From: Ascidiimonas sp046199005
GTDB taxonomy: Bacteria > Bacteroidota > Bacteroidia > Flavobacteriales > Flavobacteriaceae
Length of the DNA: 64,000 nucleotides
Assembly: GCA_046199005.1 (NCBI GenBank)
Contig: CP176050.1
Location: 2,666,001 to 2,730,000, forward strand
Direction of reading: 5' to 3'
Shown here: one piece after another, positions 43,165-50,843 of the stretch
Layout: each line of letters opens with the position of its first letter
Numbering within the stretch: the stretch's first letter is position 1
The notes under the pieces: generated by a model
Database searches by the model: none
What the model was told of the DNA's origin: nothing
The model's input: the letters and a program-made list of their open reading frames with translations, nothing else
Position numbers and translations under genes: made by a program

Positions 43165-43961
43165 AATCGGTTATCGCCATCCAGCAAATTGCCCAATCCG
43201 CCTAGCAGACTACCTTCGCCTTTATCTTTCCCTCCGCCTCTTGGTGCAGCTGCAAGCACACGACCAGCAAGCCTGCTAAACGGAAGCGACTGCACATACA
43301 CCGTACCTGGCCCCCGAAGACGTGCAAAGAACAAGCCTTCGCCTCCAAAAATAGTGTTTTTTATACCTCCTACGAACTCAATATCATAATCTACCGTTTG
43401 TGTGAAACCAACGATACAACCGGTATCTACTTTAAGCTCCTCGCCTGCTGCAAGTTCTTTTCGCCCCAGCGTACCTCCTGCGTGAACAAATGCCATGCCG
43501 TCTCCCTCCAGTTTTTGCATAATGAATCCTTCACCTCCAAACAAACCCCTTCCTAGTTTTCTGGAGAATTCAATACCGACGCTTACCCCTTTTGCTGCGC
43601 AAAGAAATGCGTCTTTTTGACAAATAAATTTCCCTCTGAATTCGGTAAGGTCAATCGGAATAATCTTTCCGGGATAAGGTGATGCAAAACTCACTTTCTT
43701 TTTACCTTGTACTGTATTTAAAAACGCTGTCATAAATAAACTCTCTCCTGTAAGCAATCGTTTACCGGCAGAAAAAAGTTTTCCGAGTACGCCTTTATCC
43801 TGATTAGAACCATCACCAAAAATAGTTTCCATTTGAATCCCGCTATCCATCATCATGAAGCTACCAGCTTCTGCCACCACTGCCTCCTGCGGATCGAGTT
43901 CTATTTCTACATATTGCATTTCCTCACCGTAAATTTGGTAATCGATTTCGTGTGCTGTCAT
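43161..43961 (-). CDS. TIGR00266 / AIM24 family protein
   Basis: This 266-residue cytoplasmic protein opens HEIDYQIYGEEMQYVEIELDP and has repeated Gly-rich turns such as FGGEGFIMQKLEGDGMAFVH and GGEGLFFARLRGPGTVYVQS, the TIGR00266 signature with the tandem double-beta fold related to tryptophan RNA-binding attenuator protein. The C-terminal tail is Gly-rich. The family is widespread but its function is unknown. It follows the DUF4442 gene by 66 bases on the same strand. Confidence 0.92.
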   Translation of the reverse strand: MTAHEIDYQIYGEEMQYVEIELDPQEAVVAEAGSFMMMDSGIQMETIFGDGSNQDKGVLGKLFSAGKRLLTGESLFMTAFLNTVQGKKKVSFASPYPGKIIPIDLTEFRGKFICQKDAFLCAAKGVSVGIEFSRKLGRGLFGGEGFIMQKLEGDGMAFVHAGGTLGRKELAAGEELKVDTGCIVGFTQTVDYDIEFVGGIKNTIFGGEGLFFARLRGPGTVYVQSLPFSRLAGRVLAAAPRGGGKDKGEGSLLGGLGNLLDGDNRF

Positions 43962-44027
43962 TTTTTAATTTTTAGGGTTGCATATTTATTGGTAGTAAAA
44001 TTTCTGAAAATGTTACAGAGCGGTATT

Positions 44028-44483
44028 TTAGCCTTTCAGGCGCACCGTCCATTCAAAATTAAATGTAGAAACCACAACTCCTTCTTCATTCACGCCAACG
44101 GATTTCATCCAGAAAGTCTGCCCCTCCCCGGTCTTGATCGTTTCTTGAATCGCTTGAGAGATTAAATGACCATCGTTACAAGTGAATGTGATGCGACCTG
44201 TAGCTTTCTTAGAAAAATTAGCGTTGTTATTCGCTACTAACATAGAGATCTTTCGCCCGCTTTCCCTTATTTGAGCAATTACCATAGCTCCGGTAGCCAA
44301 TTCTGCCGCCATTCCCTGTACAGCCCAAAACATCGAATTGAACGGATTTTGGTTAAACCAACGGTGCTTTACACTTACCACACACTGATTTTTATTGATA
44401 GATTTAACTCTGACCCCACTCAGCCAGGCTGATGGTAACTTCAACATTGTGAATGAGTTAAGCTTCGATGGTGTTAATTTCAT
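44028..44483 (-). CDS. DUF4442 family hotdog-fold protein
   Basis: This 151-residue protein has the pattern of the DUF4442 hotdog family, related to acyl-CoA thioesterases: VVSVKHRWFNQNPFNSMFW (the N-N-P-F-G/N-S-hydrophobic helix), AELATGAMV and VSTFNFEWTVRLK at the end. No catalytic Asp is certain, so an acyl-CoA-related role is only an inference from the fold. It is transcribed divergently from the DUF4870 gene, with 144 bases between. Confidence 0.85.
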   Translation of the reverse strand: MKLTPSKLNSFTMLKLPSAWLSGVRVKSINKNQCVVSVKHRWFNQNPFNSMFWAVQGMAAELATGAMVIAQIRESGRKISMLVANNNANFSKKATGRITFTCNDGHLISQAIQETIKTGEGQTFWMKSVGVNEEGVVVSTFNFEWTVRLKG

Positions 44484-44575
44484 AGTTGTTCTTTAATTAT
44501 ATTCAAGGTATCGAAAATAGTTGGCTTCAACTTCAATTCATTTTCTTAAATTTTTGTTAAATTTTAGTACTATGT

Positions 44576-44608
44576 TTTGCATAATACCTTTTTTTAGATA
44601 TATATTTG
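44576..44608 (+). promoter_or_regulatory. Promoter of the DUF4870 gene
   Basis: TTTG (44576-44579) and TATATTTG (44601-44608, a perfect TAnnTTTG -7 box) are 21 bases apart, 20 bases upstream of the start codon. This is the best Bacteroidota-type promoter seen in the window. Confidence 0.65.
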
Positions 44609-44627
44609 CATAAGAAAATAATATGTA

Positions 44628-45098
44628 ATGGACTCATCAATCACAAAAAATCAAAAAACAGTTGCAACGATCACGCATCTTTCAACCTTTTCAAAGTACT
44701 TTTTCCCATTCGGAAATTTTATTATTCCACTTATCTTGTGGCTATCCAATAAGAACGAATCCTCATTTGTGGATTACAATGGCAAACAAGTACTTAATTT
44801 TCAAATCAGTATTTTATTGTACAGTCTCACACTTGGGATCATAGCAGTACCGTTGTTTCTGCTTTTTGCCCACGATTTTATCGGATTTGCCAGCATTCTG
44901 GATCACAATACACACGATTTCGATTTTGACAGAGACCATCTGTTTCGTTTCAATAGCGGACTCCCATTCTTAGGTTTGCTAGGGGTTTTAGGAGCTGCTT
45001 TATGGGCGCTGGACGTGGTTTGTACTATCGTTGCAGCTATAAAATCAGGAGAAGGAGTGAGTTATAAATATCCTTTAACAATCAATTTTATCAAATAA
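44628..45098 (+). CDS. DUF4870 domain-containing membrane protein
   Basis: This 156-residue protein has three or four transmembrane segments. The DUF4870 pattern is complete: ATITHLSTFSKYFFPFGNFI, then PLILWLSNKNESSFVDYNGK and QVLNFQISILLYSL, with a final AAIKSGEGVSYKYPLTI. The loop of residues 85-105 is His- and Asp-rich (DHNTHDFDFDRDHLF), which could bind metal. The family is of unknown function and often accompanies envelope-stress PspC genes, as here, where the PadR-PspC-DUF2807 operon follows. Confidence 0.92.
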   Translation: MDSSITKNQKTVATITHLSTFSKYFFPFGNFIIPLILWLSNKNESSFVDYNGKQVLNFQISILLYSLTLGIIAVPLFLLFAHDFIGFASILDHNTHDFDFDRDHLFRFNSGLPFLGLLGVLGAALWALDVVCTIVAAIKSGEGVSYKYPLTINFIK

Positions 45099-45110
45099 AA
45101 AATAGAAAGA

Positions 45111-45145
45111 CATTCATCATCATTCATCATTCATCATCATCAATC
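45111..45145. repeat. Imperfect simple-sequence repeat upstream of padR
   Basis: About 35 bases consist of CATT, CATC and ATC units (CATTCATCATCATTCATCAT and similar), in the gap between the DUF4870 gene and the PadR gene. The run is of a type that can change length by slippage. Confidence 0.6.
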
Positions 45146-45201
45146 AAAAACGACCATCAATCAAAAAATGAACAGTTTTAACAGTATTAAAAAATCTATC
45201 T

Positions 45202-45540
45202 ATGAACATTGAGAACACGAAAGCGCAAATGCGTAAAGGGGTGTTAGAATACTGCATCTTATCTATTCTTAAAGATGAAGATAAGTATGCTTCCGAGATT
45301 CTTGAAACACTCAAAGACGCAAAGATGCTCGTGGTAGAGGGTACGATTTATCCCCTACTCACAAGGCTCAAAAACTCTGGATTACTTACCTACCGTTGGG
45401 AAGAATCTACCTCTGGGCCTCCAAGAAAATATTATGCACTTACAGACACAGGAAAATTATTTCTAACAGAATTAACAGATACCTGGGACAATCTGCGAAA
45501 CGCAGTAAACCTCGTAACAAGCCAAAACCACAAACAATGA
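45202..45540 (+). CDS. PadR family transcriptional regulator
   Basis: This 112-residue winged-helix protein matches the PadR family: LEYCILSILKDEDKYASEIL, VVEGTIYPLLTRLKNSGLL and GPPRKYYALTDTGK, with a C-terminal dimerisation helix. It overlaps the PspC gene start (ATGA), so it is translated with it and probably regulates its own operon. In such operons the PadR/PspC/head-GIN group is typical of Bacteroidota envelope-stress modules. Confidence 0.95.
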   Translation: MNIENTKAQMRKGVLEYCILSILKDEDKYASEILETLKDAKMLVVEGTIYPLLTRLKNSGLLTYRWEESTSGPPRKYYALTDTGKLFLTELTDTWDNLRNAVNLVTSQNHKQ

Positions 45541-47201
45541 ACAAGACGATCAACATAAATTTAGCCGGTATGTTTTTTCACATCGATGAAGATGCATACA
45601 ATAAATTACAGCGCTATCTTGATGCCATAAAACGTTCGTTCTCTAATACTCAGGGCCGCGATGAGATCATTGCGGATATCGAAGCTCGGATTGCCGAACT
45701 TTTCCTTGAAAAAATGGAAAATGAAAGGCAGGTTATGGGGATGGCAGAAGTAGACCACGTGATTAGCATCATGGGGCAACCGGAAGATTATTTAACCGAT
45801 GACGATATATTTGAAGACGAACCACAAAAGACCTACACCCAGGCATCGTCTAAAAAACTATATCGTGATATCGATAATAAATACGTAGGCGGTGTTTGCT
45901 CGGGAATAGGTCACTACATTGGTCTTGAGGCCATTTGGGTGCGACTTATTTTTATTCTGGTAGCTTTTTCAACAGGATTTGGGTTCCTTGCCTATATTTT
46001 ATTCTGGATTCTGGTACCCGAAGCAAATACGACAGCAAAAAAATTAGCCATGACGGGAGAAGCTGTTAATATCTCTTCTATTGAGAAAAAGATCAAAGAG
46101 GGATTTGACGGCGTTGCCGAGAAAGTAAAAAATGTAGATTACGAAAAGATGGGAAATCAGGTAAAATCGGGATCAAAAGGGTTTTTCGATAGCCTGGGAG
46201 ATATTATCCTTTTCTTCTTTAAAGTAATTGGCAAATTTATAGGTATCATTCTATTGATCACAGGTGCAGCCACCCTTATCGGCCTTTTCGTTGGCTTGTT
46301 TACGGTAGGAATTGCAGATGTGATTCACATTCCGGGAGTAGACTTTGTAGATATGTTCAATACCTCTGGATTACCCATCTGGCTTATCTCGCTTCTAACA
46401 TTTTTCGCTGTAGGAATCCCATTTTTCTTCCTGTTCTATCTGGGACTGAAAATACTGGTAAGCAATCTGAAATCCATAGGTAACGTAGCTAAGTTTTCGT
46501 TACTTGGTTTATGGATTATTGCAGTTGTTGCTTTGTTCACCGCCGGAGTCAGACAAGCTTCAGAATATGCATTTGAAGATGCTGTGGTAGAAAAAGAGCA
46601 ATTAATTATTTCTCCGCAGGATACCGTGATCATCAAAATGAGCTTAGAAGAAAATTACGATGACCGGTATTTTAGAAATTCAGAATTTGACGTGATTAAA
46701 GATGAAAACGGCGTAGATCAAATCATCTCAGACCAGGTAAATTTCACGATCCGGAAAGCACAGGATTCGCTGCCAATTATAAGAATTCGTAAGGAAGCCA
46801 ATGGTAGTAGCTTTCAGGAAGCACGAGAGCGTGCTGCTGCGATAAATTACACGTATGTCACCGATGAGAACGTAGTTTTTCTAAACAATGCTTTCTCCAC
46901 GCCAAAAGATCAAAAGTTTAGAGATCAGGAAATAGACATAATTGTGTATCTTCCGGTAGGTAGCATCGTGAAAATTGATAAATCTGCGTATGACTATATC
47001 GGTCGTACACCTAAGAACGATCAGAATTACAGAAGATATCAGATGGTGGGGCATACCTGGCAGATCGATGAAGATGGAGAACTTAAATGCCTGGATTGTC
47101 TTAAATCGATCAAAGAGGAAGCTCCGGGTGATGAAGACACCTCCAGCGAAATCCCTGAAAATACTGAAGTTCCTTCAGACAGTCTAACAACAAAAGAATA
47201 A
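45537..47201 (+). CDS. PspC domain-containing membrane protein
   Basis: I start at the ATG at 45537, coupled to the PadR stop, giving 554 residues (MNKTININLAGMFFHIDEDA). The protein has an N-terminal 'GIN-like' region with a helical segment (about residues 1-100), a PspC domain with RDIDNKYVGGVCSGIGHYIG and a transmembrane helix, then further transmembrane helices and a long extracytoplasmic beta-rich C-terminal part. The longer upstream frame would read through padR and is rejected. PspC in enteric bacteria senses membrane stress; here the role is likely analogous. Confidence 0.9.
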   Translation: MNKTININLAGMFFHIDEDAYNKLQRYLDAIKRSFSNTQGRDEIIADIEARIAELFLEKMENERQVMGMAEVDHVISIMGQPEDYLTDDDIFEDEPQKTYTQASSKKLYRDIDNKYVGGVCSGIGHYIGLEAIWVRLIFILVAFSTGFGFLAYILFWILVPEANTTAKKLAMTGEAVNISSIEKKIKEGFDGVAEKVKNVDYEKMGNQVKSGSKGFFDSLGDIILFFFKVIGKFIGIILLITGAATLIGLFVGLFTVGIADVIHIPGVDFVDMFNTSGLPIWLISLLTFFAVGIPFFFLFYLGLKILVSNLKSIGNVAKFSLLGLWIIAVVALFTAGVRQASEYAFEDAVVEKEQLIISPQDTVIIKMSLEENYDDRYFRNSEFDVIKDENGVDQIISDQVNFTIRKAQDSLPIIRIRKEANGSSFQEARERAAAINYTYVTDENVVFLNNAFSTPKDQKFRDQEIDIIVYLPVGSIVKIDKSAYDYIGRTPKNDQNYRRYQMVGHTWQIDEDGELKCLDCLKSIKEEAPGDEDTSSEIPENTEVPSDSLTTKE

Positions 47202-47244
47202 TAAGTATCAAAACCAATTATATAATCAATCAAAAATTAAGATC

Positions 47245-47967
47245 ATGACAACTATTTCTAAAATTATTATCTCAGTTCTTGCCTCCATCTTTCTTAGTTC
47301 CTGCGTCGTAAATTTTGGTGAAGGAAAGCGAGGTAACGGAAATGTAGTTTCCGAAACCAGAGAAGTCACCGAAGACTTTAATGTAGTGCATGCTGCAGAA
47401 GGTCTGGACGTGTACATCACACAAGGAAAAGAGTTCTCAATTGATGTCGAAGCAGATGAAAATATCATTGAGTACATTAATACCGAAATCAACGACGGGA
47501 CGCTTCGTATTGATTGTGAAGAGCAAATTGGCCGCGCCAAATCTAAAAAGATCTATGTGACGCTTCCGGAAATCGTAGCCATCAACGCGAGTAGCGGTTC
47601 AGACGTATTTGGACAGGGGCTTATCGAAGCAGACAAACTTGATATTAGCAGCAGTAGTGGTGCCGATATTCGAATAGAGGTAGACACTCAAAACCTTACT
47701 TGTGATGCCAGCAGTGGTGCTGATATCGATATCAGTGGTAACGCTATAAATCTACGTGCAAACGCCAGCAGTGGTGCCGATATTGACGGTCGCAGTCTTA
47801 CCGTAGAGAATTGTACTGCCGATGCAAGCAGTGGTTCGGACATTTCGATAAACGTGACGAAAGAATTAAACGCTTCTGCAAGTAGCGGTGCCGATGTGAG
47901 GTATTCAGGAAACCCTGAGATCGTTAATAAAAGTAAATCTTCAGCAGGGAGCGTAACCAAAGGATAA
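47245..47967 (+). CDS. DUF2807 head-GIN domain lipoprotein
   Basis: This 240-residue lipoprotein (SSCVV, Cys20) has the DUF2807 (head GIN) fold. The C-terminal half is a regular right-handed beta-helix-like repeat: ASSGSDVFG, SSSSGADIRI, DASSGADIDI, NASSGADIDG, DASSGSDISI and SASSGADVRY, about 18-20 residues apart, each with an SSG[AS]D turn. The family is widespread in Bacteroidota; its ligand is unknown. It lies 43 bases after PspC in the same operon and ends before a clear terminator. Confidence 0.93.
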   Translation: MTTISKIIISVLASIFLSSCVVNFGEGKRGNGNVVSETREVTEDFNVVHAAEGLDVYITQGKEFSIDVEADENIIEYINTEINDGTLRIDCEEQIGRAKSKKIYVTLPEIVAINASSGSDVFGQGLIEADKLDISSSSGADIRIEVDTQNLTCDASSGADIDISGNAINLRANASSGADIDGRSLTVENCTADASSGSDISINVTKELNASASSGADVRYSGNPEIVNKSKSSAGSVTKG

Positions 47968-48019
47968 ACCTTCGCATTCTAAACAAATCAATCATCCGTT
48001 TAAATTAACCAACCAATTT

Positions 48020-48052
48020 AAAAGCTACTGATCTTTTTCAGTAGCTTTTTTT
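48020..48052 (+). terminator. Terminator of the padR-PspC-DUF2807 operon
   Basis: An 11-bp stem (AAAAGCTACTG / CAGTAGCTTTT) with an eight-base loop is followed by T to position 48052. Confidence 0.88.
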
Positions 48053-48102
48053 CTTACTGCAACCTAAACTTTTTCAATATCTTAGTAAGATAAACAGATA
48101 GC

Positions 48103-49116
48103 ATGGTTCTTGAACTTAGAGAATATCAATTACAACTGGCGCATACGTTTAGTATCTCAAGAGAATCGCACGATTCACAACCTTCATTAATCGTCAGTCT
48201 TCATCACGAAGGTAAAACAGGTTATGGAGAAGCTACTGCAAACTCGTATTATCGTATGACTACTGAGGTCATGAAGAATGAGATCGAGGCAGTACGACAC
48301 CAAATAGAAGGTCTGCCCCTCTCCCACCCGGAAGCATTCTACGAGCAACTCCAAGAACTTGCGTTATCTAACTTTACGCTTTGTGCTTTAGATCAGGCCG
48401 TTTATGACCTCTATGGAAAACTAAAAAATAAACCTTTGCATAAATTATGGGGTACCACTACCGATCAATATCCGGTAACGAACTATACCATTGGCATTGA
48501 TTCGATAGAAAAAATGCTGGAGAAAATGAAGGAAAAGCCCTGGCCCATTTATAAAATCAAACTGGGAACTGACCACGATGTGGAGATCGTTCGTGCATTG
48601 CGAAAACACTCAGAAGCAGTATTCAGAATCGATGCGAATTGCGCATGGTCTGCCGAAGAAACGATCCAAAATGCTGTAGCGCTGCAAAAACTGGGAGTAG
48701 AATTTCTAGAACAACCCCTTAAAGCAGACGATTGGGAAGGCATGAGTGAAGTTAAGAAACACTGCGTGCTCCCTGTGATCGCAGATGAGAGTTGTATTGT
48801 AGAAAAAGATGTAGACGCGTGCGCAGATTATTTTGATGGGGTCAACATCAAACTGGTAAAATGTGGCGGGCTTTCCCCAGCAAGACGAATGATCAACAAT
48901 GCAAAACAGAAAGGTTTAAAAGTAATGGTGGGCTGTATGACCGAGTCTACCGTAGGTATCTCTGCCATCGCACAATTGTTACCACAGCTAGATTATGTAG
49001 ATATGGACGGAGCTATGTTGTTAAAAGAAGATATCGCTTCCGGGGTTCGGATAGAAGAAGGTGGCAAGGTTATTTTTCCAGAGGAAGGTGGAAGCGGAAT
49101 TCATCTATGGCAATGA
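48103..49116 (+). CDS. Dipeptide epimerase (enolase superfamily)
   Basis: This 337-residue enzyme belongs to the muconate-lactonising subgroup of the enolase superfamily and resembles L-Ala-D/L-Glu epimerases. The catalytic bases are Lys153 in YKIKLG and Lys250 in NIKLVKCGG; the metal ligands are Asp177 (RIDAN), Glu203 (FLEQP) and Asp228 (IADES). Such enzymes epimerise dipeptides, often from murein peptides. Its stop is overlapped by the start of the PLP-dependent enzyme gene (ATGA), suggesting that the two act together. Confidence 0.93.
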   Translation: MVLELREYQLQLAHTFSISRESHDSQPSLIVSLHHEGKTGYGEATANSYYRMTTEVMKNEIEAVRHQIEGLPLSHPEAFYEQLQELALSNFTLCALDQAVYDLYGKLKNKPLHKLWGTTTDQYPVTNYTIGIDSIEKMLEKMKEKPWPIYKIKLGTDHDVEIVRALRKHSEAVFRIDANCAWSAEETIQNAVALQKLGVEFLEQPLKADDWEGMSEVKKHCVLPVIADESCIVEKDVDACADYFDGVNIKLVKCGGLSPARRMINNAKQKGLKVMVGCMTESTVGISAIAQLLPQLDYVDMDGAMLLKEDIASGVRIEEGGKVIFPEEGGSGIHLWQ

Positions 49117-50168
49117 TGTACACAGTAGATGCATTTCCCGGGCGTACTTTTATTTCTAAGGGAAAGGAATTCACTTATTTTGGAGGCACCAGCTATTTAG
49201 GACTTCAAACAAATACCGCATTTCAGCAATTATACATTAAAAACATCGCTAAATACGGCACCGGTTATTCCGCTTCCCGTGCTTCCAACGTTCGATTTCG
49301 GGTATATGAAGAAGCAGAAAATCAAATGGCAGCTTCCTTTGGTTGTGAAGCCTGCTTTACCGTTTCTTCCGGGTATCTGGCAAGTCAGTTAGCAGCTCAA
49401 TATTTCAAGCAACAAGGGTATGCTCTTTTTTATGCGCCGGAAACACATGTCGCTTTACACAGTGGCAATTGTCAAAATGAAGCAGATTACGATGTACTTA
49501 CACGCAAAATAACGCATTATCTCAATACACATTCAGATAGATCTGCGGTCTTATTGCTGGATACGGTAGATTTCTTCGGAAGAAATTATCCTGATTTTCT
49601 TTGGTTGAAAAAATTACCCCTCTATCGTATCGTTATCGTAGCCGATGACTCTCATGGTTTTGGGATCGTTGGTGCTTCCGGAAGCAGTAGTTTTCATCGT
49701 TTAAGCAAATTGCATCCGGAAGAACTCGTCGTGTGCGGGTCGTTGGGAAAAGGATTCGGGATACAGGCAGGAGCCGTCGCAGGCACCTTATCCAGAGTTA
49801 CGCAATTAAAAAATGCTGCTATGTTTGCGGCCTCAAGCCCGGCAGTACCTGCCGCCATGGCTACTTACTTAGAGGCAGGCAAAATCTATCAGCAACAACT
49901 CAAGAAATTAAGAAAACACATAGCACATTTTAAATCCTTACTCACCCATCCAGATCGGTTTTATAGCATGCCAGAGCATCCTGCATTTACCTTTACAGAT
50001 GACGGACTCACCTCTTACCTGGAAGCGCAGGGTGTTGTTATCACTAATTTTCCCTATCCGAACGATTCCGGAGACAAGATCAATCGTATTGTTTTATCGG
50101 CACATCATACTGAAGAAGATATTGAAGGGCTTTGCAGACATATTAATGATTTTGAAAGGATTAAATGA
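49113..50168 (+). CDS. PLP-dependent aminotransferase-fold enzyme (AONS-like)
   Basis: This is a fold-type I PLP protein similar to 8-amino-7-oxononanoate synthase / 2-amino-3-ketobutyrate ligase. FGGTSYLGLQ opens it, ADDSHGFGIVG holds the PLP-binding Asp178 and His181, and CGSLGKGFG the Schiff-base Lys213. The ATG at 49113 overlaps the epimerase stop (ATGA) and is preferred; ATGs at 49107 and 49116 are possible, and the much longer frame is a shadow of the epimerase. It is shorter than typical AONS and lacks the usual biotin-gene context, so a coupling of amino-acid-derived substrates, perhaps from the epimerase product, is an inference. Confidence 0.87.
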   Translation: MMYTVDAFPGRTFISKGKEFTYFGGTSYLGLQTNTAFQQLYIKNIAKYGTGYSASRASNVRFRVYEEAENQMAASFGCEACFTVSSGYLASQLAAQYFKQQGYALFYAPETHVALHSGNCQNEADYDVLTRKITHYLNTHSDRSAVLLLDTVDFFGRNYPDFLWLKKLPLYRIVIVADDSHGFGIVGASGSSSFHRLSKLHPEELVVCGSLGKGFGIQAGAVAGTLSRVTQLKNAAMFAASSPAVPAAMATYLEAGKIYQQQLKKLRKHIAHFKSLLTHPDRFYSMPEHPAFTFTDDGLTSYLEAQGVVITNFPYPNDSGDKINRIVLSAHHTEEDIEGLCRHINDFERIK

Positions 50169-50215
50169 CTTTAATGATCTTATTGTGTTTGTTGAGACAC
50201 CAGCAAAAAAACAAG

Positions 50216-50464
50216 TATCGAGACCCTTTTTTTAAAACGGGAACTGCGTCGGATTTCGATACTATTTTTCGACCTAAAGGATCGAAAAATCACTCAACCT
50301 GACGTAAAGGCTAAATCCATCTCAAACATCTGGTCAATTTTATTTTGAAGCATCGACGGAAAAACAATTATCGATACCCTTTTCAAAATGGAAACTGCGT
50401 CGGGTTTCGATACTATTTTTCGACCTAAAGGATCGAAAAATCACTCAACCTGACGTAAAGGCTA
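50216..50464. repeat. Direct repeat pair, ~97 bp units
   Basis: Copy 1 (50216-50313) and copy 2 (50369-50464) are nearly identical, with a period of 153 bases. Each contains a 9-bp inverted repeat (ATTTTTCGA / TCGAAAAAT) around CCTAAAGGA, followed by CACTCAACCTGACGTAAAGG. The unit is likely to occur elsewhere in the genome. Confidence 0.85.
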
Positions 50465-50499
50465 GCTCTATTCATAACGGTTATCTTTTCTGGAATCAA

Positions 50500-50665
50500 A
50501 AAAAATCTCCTCCTTGATTAAGGAGGAGTACCCGCCTGCAAGTGCGGGGGAGGTGGTTTTTTATCTGAACAACTTAATGATATACCACCCCGTCATTTAC
50601 TTCGTAAACGCCCTCTTCCGCACTAGGCGGACACGGTTCCTTGTCTGAGGAGTGGAATTCATGCA
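50500..50665. repeat. REP-like palindromic element
   Basis: CTCCTCCTT (50507-50515) pairs with AAGGAGGAG (50520-50528); then CCCGC and GCGGG form a second stem (50531-50550), and a GAGGTGGT / ACCACC pair spans 50550-50587. The order (CTCCTCC...GGAGGAG, CCCGC...GCGGG, GGTGG...CCACC, CGTC) is familiar from extragenic repeats of Bacteroidota that are often mobilised by RAYT-type transposases. No transposase is encoded here. Confidence 0.6.
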
Positions 50666-50795
50666 ATGATGATAAAGCATTTTGCTACTTCAGGTAGATT
50701 TCTCCGGTCGCGAAGCAGATCGTCGAAAAGACGTTTTCAATCAATAAAACAAGAAGAGCCAGAAGGCACTAGAAATACCCCAGGCTGAACTCGAG

Positions 50796-50827
50796 CAAAA
50801 AAAAAAGAGGCCCGAAAGCCTCTTTTT
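50796..50827 (-). terminator. Terminator of the SusD-like gene
   Basis: A 10-bp stem (AAAAAGAGGC / GCCTCTTTTT) with a CCCGAA-type loop lies 17 bases after the SusD-like stop on the minus strand and ends in a long T-run. Confidence 0.9.
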
Positions 50828-50843
50828 AAACATTTAACTTAGC

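Larger units (their letters stand above)
50169..50843. other. Non-coding stretch with repeats, no gene
   Basis: These 675 bases have no plausible gene. They hold a tandem pair of ~97-bp repeats, a REP-like hairpin element of about 160 bases, and the terminator of the SusD-like gene. A few short frames exist but none has family-like sequence. Confidence 0.7.

Noticed and set aside
45396..45536. Upstream extension of the PspC gene through padR
   Set aside because: The stretch is an out-of-frame reading of padR; the ATG at 45537, overlapping the padR stop, gives a canonical N-terminus.
48861..49112. Long upstream extension of the PLP enzyme gene
   Set aside because: It lies wholly inside the epimerase gene in another frame and encodes an unlikely Arg-rich peptide; the ATGA-coupled ATG at 49113 is better.
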